Below, piece after piece: positions 4,717 through 8,660 of a stretch of 8,660 bases of DNA. This DNA is from Pseudomonadota bacterium (lineage in GTDB: Bacteria > Pseudomonadota > Gammaproteobacteria > Steroidobacterales > Steroidobacteraceae). The translations under genes and the position numbers were made by a program. The notes beneath the pieces were generated by a model that was given only the letters and a program-made list of their open reading frames with translations, searched no databases and was not told where the DNA came from. The first letter of the stretch is position 1. The number at the start of each line of letters is the position of its first letter. Location: assembly GCA_028067895.1 (NCBI GenBank), contig JAPTUI010000397.1, forward strand, positions 1 to 8,660. Reading direction: 5' to 3'.

Positions 4717-5487
4717 ATGCAGTTTGACCCAGCACTGCTCAAGGGCCTGCGTGGGGCTCGGCACGTCGCGATCCTCACGGGTGCCGGGATATCGGCTGAT
4801 AGCGGCATTCCGACTTTTCGCGATAAACTCACCGGACTGTGGGAACAATATGACCCTTCGGAGCTCGCGACGCCAGCCGCGTTCAAGCATGATGGGGCGC
4901 TGGTCTGGGGCTGGTATGAATGGCGACGCATGATGGTGCTTCGGGCTCAGCCGAACGCGGCACATCGAGCGATTGCGACTCTGAGTGAACTCGTGCCGCA
5001 GCTAGCGCTGGTGACGCAGAATGTAGACGACCTTCACGAACGCGCGGGAAGTCCGGGGGTACTGCATTTGCATGGCGAGCTTGCCCGTCCGTACTGTGAA
5101 GCATGCCGGAACGTCTATCGGCTGCCTGAGGGGATACCGGACCTGCCCGTCGGCGGGAAGCGAATACCGCCCCCGCAGTGCGTCTCCTGTGGTGGTCGTG
5201 TCCGACCTGGAGTCGTATGGTTCGGCGAAGGGCTTCCAGAGCTCACTTGGCATGCCGCCGTTACCGTTTCCAGTGTCTGTGATGTATTCATCATCGTTGG
5301 AACGTCCGCGTTGGTTCAACCAGCCGCTTCTCTGGTTCACAAGGCAGCGGCAGCTGGCGCATTGACCATTCAAGTCAACCCGAATACCACCGGACTCGAG
5401 GATGCCGTGTCGGTTTCGCTGCGTGGGCCCGCCGGGCAAATTCTGCCGGCGCTCGTACAGCAGGCATGGTGCTCACCGGCACGCTAA
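4717..5487 (+). CDS. cobB: NAD-dependent protein deacylase, class III sirtuin (CobB/SIRT5-like)
   Basis: Removes acyl groups from lysines of proteins using NAD, giving nicotinamide and O-acyl-ADP-ribose. In order: Rossmann motif TGAGISADSGIPTFRD (21-36), TQNVDDLHERAG (100-111), catalytic His119 in LHLHGEL, zinc site Cys127, Cys130, Cys155 and Cys158, VRPGVVWFGE (162-171), and GTSALVQPAASL (195-206). Tyr67 and Arg70 in the WYEWR segment form the YxxR pair that in SIRT5 and E. coli CobB binds negatively charged acyl groups, so desuccinylase or demalonylase activity is expected beside deacetylase activity. I start it at ATG 4717, which has AGGTGA 8 bases upstream, rather than at GTG 4705, which has no ribosome binding site. 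The gene ends 15 bases inside the convergent lipoprotein gene. Confidence 0.95.
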   Translation: MQFDPALLKGLRGARHVAILTGAGISADSGIPTFRDKLTGLWEQYDPSELATPAAFKHDGALVWGWYEWRRMMVLRAQPNAAHRAIATLSELVPQLALVTQNVDDLHERAGSPGVLHLHGELARPYCEACRNVYRLPEGIPDLPVGGKRIPPPQCVSCGGRVRPGVVWFGEGLPELTWHAAVTVSSVCDVFIIVGTSALVQPAASLVHKAAAAGALTIQVNPNTTGLEDAVSVSLRGPAGQILPALVQQAWCSPAR

Positions 5488-6027
5488 GCACGCTCGTGCG
5501 GAGCTCGGACGCTTTCGTCTATTGGTCCCCTTCTGGTTGTCCCGCCGGAATCCGTTCTCGACCGTGAACATTACTCTCCGTGTGAAGTGAGGCAGGCGTG
5601 GAATCTCGTCGGGTCCAGCGATTCTGGCCCGAACGGCCCGAATGAGGTTGCGGCCAGCCGCCTGCAGTAGCTCGTCACGCGCAATTTCTTCTTGTAATGC
5701 GGCAATTGTGAAGCCGGCGCGTCGGGCGGAATCAGCACACACGGGAAGGGCCCGTGAAGAAGGTCCGTTGGATCCGACTGGGCGCGTCAGCCGGTTGTAG
5801 ACGGAGCCCGGGTCCTCGCCCGCAGCTGCCGCCGAGTCCACAGCGTGCCTCACGATTTTGTCATGGGCAGCCTCCTCTTGCAGGCAGGCCTGCTGAGCTG
5901 TAGCCGGCGTCGGCGGGGGTTTGGGGCGCGTCGTCGCGCAGCCGGGAAGAGCGGCGATCAGTACGGCGCCCAGTGTGGCCCGGATGCAATTGCTCCACAG
6001 ATTCGCTGCAAAACCCCCTAGCTCCAA
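5473..6027 (-). CDS. predicted lipoprotein of unknown function
   Basis: A 184-residue protein with a signal peptide (Arg17, hydrophobic ATLGAVLIAAL at 18-27... then lipobox LPGC, Cys30), followed by a Thr/Pro linker (ATTRPKPPPTPAT) typical of lipoproteins tethered to a membrane. The mature domain is mainly helical: QQACLQEEAAHDKIVRHAVDSAAAAG (45-70), then a second Cys region (LPVCADSARRAGFTIAALQEEIARDELL) that may form a disulfide with the first Cys. The last 35 residues are basic and less protein-like, and the frame runs 15 bases into the sirtuin gene on the other strand. TTG 6027 is the only start that keeps the whole signal peptide, though no good ribosome binding site precedes it. Only 14 bases separate it from the divergent HNH gene, so promoters must lie inside coding DNA or one start is misplaced. 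Confidence 0.65.
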   Translation of the reverse strand: MELGGFAANLWSNCIRATLGAVLIAALPGCATTRPKPPPTPATAQQACLQEEAAHDKIVRHAVDSAAAAGEDPGSVYNRLTRPVGSNGPSSRALPVCADSARRAGFTIAALQEEIARDELLQAAGRNLIRAVRARIAGPDEIPRLPHFTRRVMFTVENGFRRDNQKGTNRRKRPSSARACLACR

Positions 6028-6041
6028 GTCAGAGACAAGTT

Positions 6042-6479
6042 ATGACTATCACGCTGGATTCAAGCCTCGAGGATCCGGACCAGAAGCGCCGACATGATCG
6101 CGCACGCCGGTCAAGGAAAACAAGATTCCACCACCTCTATCAGCCTCATCCCTCGGCAAGCCAGAAAGTGTGCTTCTATTGCAAGAAGCGCCGGGCCGCA
6201 ACGCAAGACCACTGCCCCTCATTGCTGCTGCTCGATTTCCTGGGAGTCGATTATTTTGTGATACACGCGATCCCACTGCTTCTTATACCCGCATGCATGC
6301 GTTGCAACTATGAGAGGGGAACAGCGCACGTCTGGTTGAATGGCAGAGTGGTGGAGCTCGACTGGAACGATATTTTTCGCGAATGGCGAGGTGCGGTGCC
6401 AAACAGTCAATCGATGCGAAGCAAGTCCGCCGGCCCGAAAACGAGGCCATCTGGCTCGGGGCGCACGAGCAAGAAATAA
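6042..6479 (+). CDS. HNH-endonuclease-like protein
   Basis: A 145-residue protein with the compact zinc-chelating HNH pattern: CFYC (Cys44, Cys47), TQDHCPS (Asp56, His57), and after a hydrophobic middle the closing PACMRCN (Cys85, Cys88, Asn89). The four cysteines would hold a structural zinc, with Asp56-His57 and Asn89 as the catalytic motif of this beta-beta-alpha-metal nuclease fold. The insert between (LLLLDFLGVDYFVIHAIPLLLIP) is longer and more hydrophobic than usual. Both ends are basic (RRHDRARRSRKTRFHH at 17-31 and a Lys/Arg/Ser/Pro tail), fitting nucleic acid binding. The start is ATG 6042; an upstream GTG 5973 in frame would overlap the divergent lipoprotein gene and adds unlikely sequence. 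Its stop shares one base with the start of the next gene. Target unknown. Confidence 0.75.
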   Translation: MTITLDSSLEDPDQKRRHDRARRSRKTRFHHLYQPHPSASQKVCFYCKKRRAATQDHCPSLLLLDFLGVDYFVIHAIPLLLIPACMRCNYERGTAHVWLNGRVVELDWNDIFREWRGAVPNSQSMRSKSAGPKTRPSGSGRTSKK

Positions 6480-7111
6480 TGCCAGTAGAAGATCCACTAA
6501 AGTCGCTTGCCGAAATCCACAGCCCGGACCCGCGACGAGAATGCCTCGTGGGGACCCTCGCCGACGAACACGAGGCGCTGTGCACCATTTGCCTTCACGA
6601 CGGTGTCCCGGAGTCTGTGGCGCAGCTCTTCGAGACCGCAAAGAACGTTTCGCTGTACTCCTGGTTTGTCTACCGGTTTCACCCCGTCTCGGAATCGGTG
6701 GGGTTTGCGGCCCTCGAACTTGCCCTCAATTTGAGGAAGACGGGTCTGTCGTTGCTACCTGACGGCTACCGCTCTCCGGGCCTTCGCAACCTACTTCGAG
6801 AGGCTATCAAGAACGGGTGGATACGAGACCAGGAATTTCCGTCACGATCAGCGTATGCGCAACACTCTGCGCATCTCGCGGTCATCGCTAAGATCATCGA
6901 GACGGGCACCCCATCTGTGTCCTTGCGAGATGTGACTCCGGGGGACATGAATCAGGGATTCGAAACCGTATCCCTTACGAAGCACATACTGGCGCTATGG
7001 CCGAAGGTGCGCAACACTTTAGCGCACGGCTCCCCCCGATTGGCGCCCACTAGCCGGCGCACACTTCGTTTGGTGGCGGAGGCAATCAACCAGCTGTTTG
7101 AGGGCGAGTAA
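6479..7111 (+). CDS. HEPN-like protein with Rx4H motif, coupled to HNH gene
   Basis: A 210-residue protein of mainly helical character. Near the C-terminus VRNTLAHGSPRL contains Arg178-Asn-Thr-Leu-Ala-His183, the Rx4-6H signature of HEPN domains, followed by a last helix RTLRLVAEAINQLFEG; upstream, VGFAALELALNLRKTG (74-89) resembles the typical first HEPN helix, and LTKHILALWPK (166-176) leads into the motif. Many HEPN domains with this motif are metal-independent RNases in toxin-antitoxin, phage defence or CRISPR-linked systems, though some are inactive binding domains. The N-terminal 65 residues, including two Cys in ALCTIC, are unassigned. I place the start at ATG 6479 because TAATG joins it to the HNH stop; the frame is open to 6383, which would overlap the HNH gene. 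Translational coupling suggests a joint job. Confidence 0.7.
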   Translation: MPVEDPLKSLAEIHSPDPRRECLVGTLADEHEALCTICLHDGVPESVAQLFETAKNVSLYSWFVYRFHPVSESVGFAALELALNLRKTGLSLLPDGYRSPGLRNLLREAIKNGWIRDQEFPSRSAYAQHSAHLAVIAKIIETGTPSVSLRDVTPGDMNQGFETVSLTKHILALWPKVRNTLAHGSPRLAPTSRRTLRLVAEAINQLFEGE

Positions 7112-7154
7112 AGCCCTATGCTGGATCACTCAATTCTGACACTGAGTCGGAGCG

Positions 7155-8660
7155 TTAAGGGCCGACCATCCGGGTCGTGCTCGTGGCGTAATCCAGAAAG
7201 ACGTCGAACGCCTTTGACAGCATCTGCCTAACGAGTTCGATGATGCCGGGCCATTCCGATGCGGAAAATCGAATCAAGAGATTTATTGGCTCCCCGGCGA
7301 ACGTTTTGGCGATCAGAGGCTCTTGGTTGAACGAGAGTTGGCGTCCTGTCCTGACTGCCTGTTCCCTATGAAGCCGCTGGAGAACGGTCGGATCTTTGAG
7401 GAACCCACCCATTGCAGGTCCCGGGTGTTCTTGCGGTCTGAATTCGGTTATGTAGGGAACGAGAGCGAGTTTTGGGGTCTGAGGTTCGCGCGGCACCGCA
7501 TGAGTGCTTATAGAAAATCGCAATTGTCTCGTTTCGCACAAAAACAACTGTAGGACGAATTGGATCCCTAATGCATCGGCCTTGTTCAGGAAAGTGATCC
7601 GCCGTCCGCCGATCGGGAAAAAGGTATCGCTCCGCGGACCTGAACCGAATTGCAACCCTTCAGTGCTCGGTACCTCACCGACTTTGGACTCGAAGGTTCC
7701 ACCCGCTTCAATATGAGCTCTGGTCAAAGCTAATTCAGCTTCAAGCCACGGCAGCAGAGCTGACGAAACGGCCTCTATCGTTGCCTTCTCCGATTCATGA
7801 ATGCGAGCGTTCTCGGTCCGGATCCGAGCTTGGTGCGTGGCGTTTTGCTGGAGAGCCTCGAACTTTGCAAGGACAGCGGGAGCGAGAGTCAGTCGAACGG
7901 CCTGCGTGTCCCACGATATGATCCGACGCAATTCCTCGCTGACTTCTGAAGCTGTCTGCATGCGCACGTTTGCGAGCGCAATCATTCGGTGCAGCAGTGT
8001 CCGCAGCAGTGCGTGCCGCTGCCCTTGGGCAAACACTGCTGTGAAGGCGGGCGAGTCGAGTTCTTCCCTCGCAATCTTGCCGCCGCCGCTGAGCATATAA
8101 AAAATGACCTTTCCAAGGGAATAGACGTCGACCGCCGGGGTGATTGGCAACTGTCCGCCTGCCTCGAGCTCTGGGGCAGTGAATCCTCGCGGTCCGACAA
8201 CTTCGTTAGCGTCAGTGAGGCGATGTTTGGCTGCTGCATCATGGCAGATGCCGAAATCGCTCAACCAGACTTCGTTGTCGAGTCTTGGGAAGAGGATGTT
8301 ACCGGGCTTCACGTCGCGATGCGTGATGCCCTGCGCGTGAGCGGCTTCCAGAGCCTGCGCCAGCTGTAGCGCTACCTGCAAGACCGCGTCGAGGTTGGCC
8401 CTGTAGAGGCCCGCACGATCCGCAAGATTGGCGCTGGCCAGCGGCATGACGAACCAGTATTTGTGTTTTGAGTCACCGGGTGCCGCAGCGCCTGAGTGAT
8501 CGAGTATCTTTACGACGTTGGGGTGGTCGATTTTCTGGAGTGCTTCGATTTCGCCGAGAAATCTGCCGCAACGATCATTGTCTTTCAGCCGCTTGAGCGC
8601 CAGATTGGGCGTCTCAGGGTTAAGGATGTCCCGCACCCTACGCACGGTGCCTTGAGCGCC
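7155..8660 (-). CDS. Ser/Thr protein kinase with novel C-terminal region (5' end beyond window)
   Basis: A Hanks-type protein kinase, cut at the window edge. Numbering from the GTG codon at 8645: five codons before it read GAQGT, which with VRRV gives the glycine loop GxxGTV, so the true start lies outside the window. Lys18 in ALKRL and Glu32 form the ATP salt bridge, HRDVKPGN (109-116) the catalytic loop, DFG at 130-132, GFTAPELE (154-161) the activation segment end, and DVYSLGKVIFYMLSG (173-187) helix F. All catalytic residues are kept. After the kinase lobe (to about 245) comes a charged coiled coil (about 262-295), then about 200 residues with mixed strand and helix (for example FFPIGGRRITFLNKADALGIQF, 342-363) that I cannot assign. 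No membrane segment is seen, unlike PknB-type receptors, so a soluble enzyme is likely. It converges on the HEPN gene with 43 bases between. Confidence 0.93.
   Translation of the reverse strand, partial: GAQGTVRRVRDILNPETPNLALKRLKDNDRCGRFLGEIEALQKIDHPNVVKILDHSGAAAPGDSKHKYWFVMPLASANLADRAGLYRANLDAVLQVALQLAQALEAAHAQGITHRDVKPGNILFPRLDNEVWLSDFGICHDAAAKHRLTDANEVVGPRGFTAPELEAGGQLPITPAVDVYSLGKVIFYMLSGGGKIAREELDSPAFTAVFAQGQRHALLRTLLHRMIALANVRMQTASEVSEELRRIISWDTQAVRLTLAPAVLAKFEALQQNATHQARIRTENARIHESEKATIEAVSSALLPWLEAELALTRAHIEAGGTFESKVGEVPSTEGLQFGSGPRSDTFFPIGGRRITFLNKADALGIQFVLQLFLCETRQLRFSISTHAVPREPQTPKLALVPYITEFRPQEHPGPAMGGFLKDPTVLQRLHREQAVRTGRQLSFNQEPLIAKTFAGEPINLLIRFSASEWPGIIELVRQMLSKAFDVFLDYATSTTRMVGP

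Noticed and set aside
7128..7147. ACTCA/TGAGT inverted repeat between HEPN and kinase genes as a bidirectional terminator
   Set aside because: Only five pairs with a 10-base loop and no T-tract on either side; too weak to call.
8643..8645. GTG 8645 as the start of the kinase
   Set aside because: The codons just upstream encode the beginning of the glycine-rich ATP loop, so the gene must start outside the window.

Overview
The window is GC-rich bacterial DNA. Two predicted lipoproteins with lipoboxes, a two-domain-style sirtuin and many GTG/TTG starts suggest a Gram-negative, probably proteobacterial, genome; I cannot place it more precisely from sequence alone. No rRNA, tRNA, CRISPR array or insertion sequence was seen.

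Left part (1-1640). After the last codons of a probable upstream gene come a Holliday-junction-resolvase-like protein (34-567) whose usual nuclease triad looks degenerate, a small doubtful ORF (548-730), a stretch without a convincing gene (731-914), a coiled-coil lipoprotein (915-1343) and a small hypothetical protein overlapping it (1340-1636).

Centre (1762-5487). The best supported result is a complete SAM-sensing regulatory cassette. A sigma70-like promoter (1762-1790) starts RNA right at a riboswitch of the SAM-I/SAM-IV clan (1798-1896: P1, P2, P3, P4, P5 and a loop-3/tail pseudoknot), followed by an intrinsic terminator (1905-1934). The terminator's 3' arm also carries the ribosome binding site of a DUF3293 gene with a TTG start (1928-2356). 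S-adenosylmethionine synthetase metK follows (2460-3680), so SAM would feed back on its own synthesis and on the uncharacterised DUF3293 protein. Downstream on the same strand, without an obvious terminator, are a 312-residue protein of unknown function (3730-4668) and a CobB-type class III sirtuin (4717-5487).

Right part (5473-8660). A leftward lipoprotein gene (5473-6027) converges on the sirtuin gene and diverges from a tightly coupled pair: an HNH-nuclease-like protein (6042-6479) and a HEPN-like protein with an Rx4H motif (6479-7111), sharing one base. Converging on that pair is a Ser/Thr protein kinase gene (7155-8660), cut by the window edge, with an intact catalytic core and a C-terminal region of about 240 residues that I do not recognise. 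HNH, HEPN and kinase modules are frequent in bacterial conflict systems, so this end may be accessory, but a joint system is only a hypothesis.
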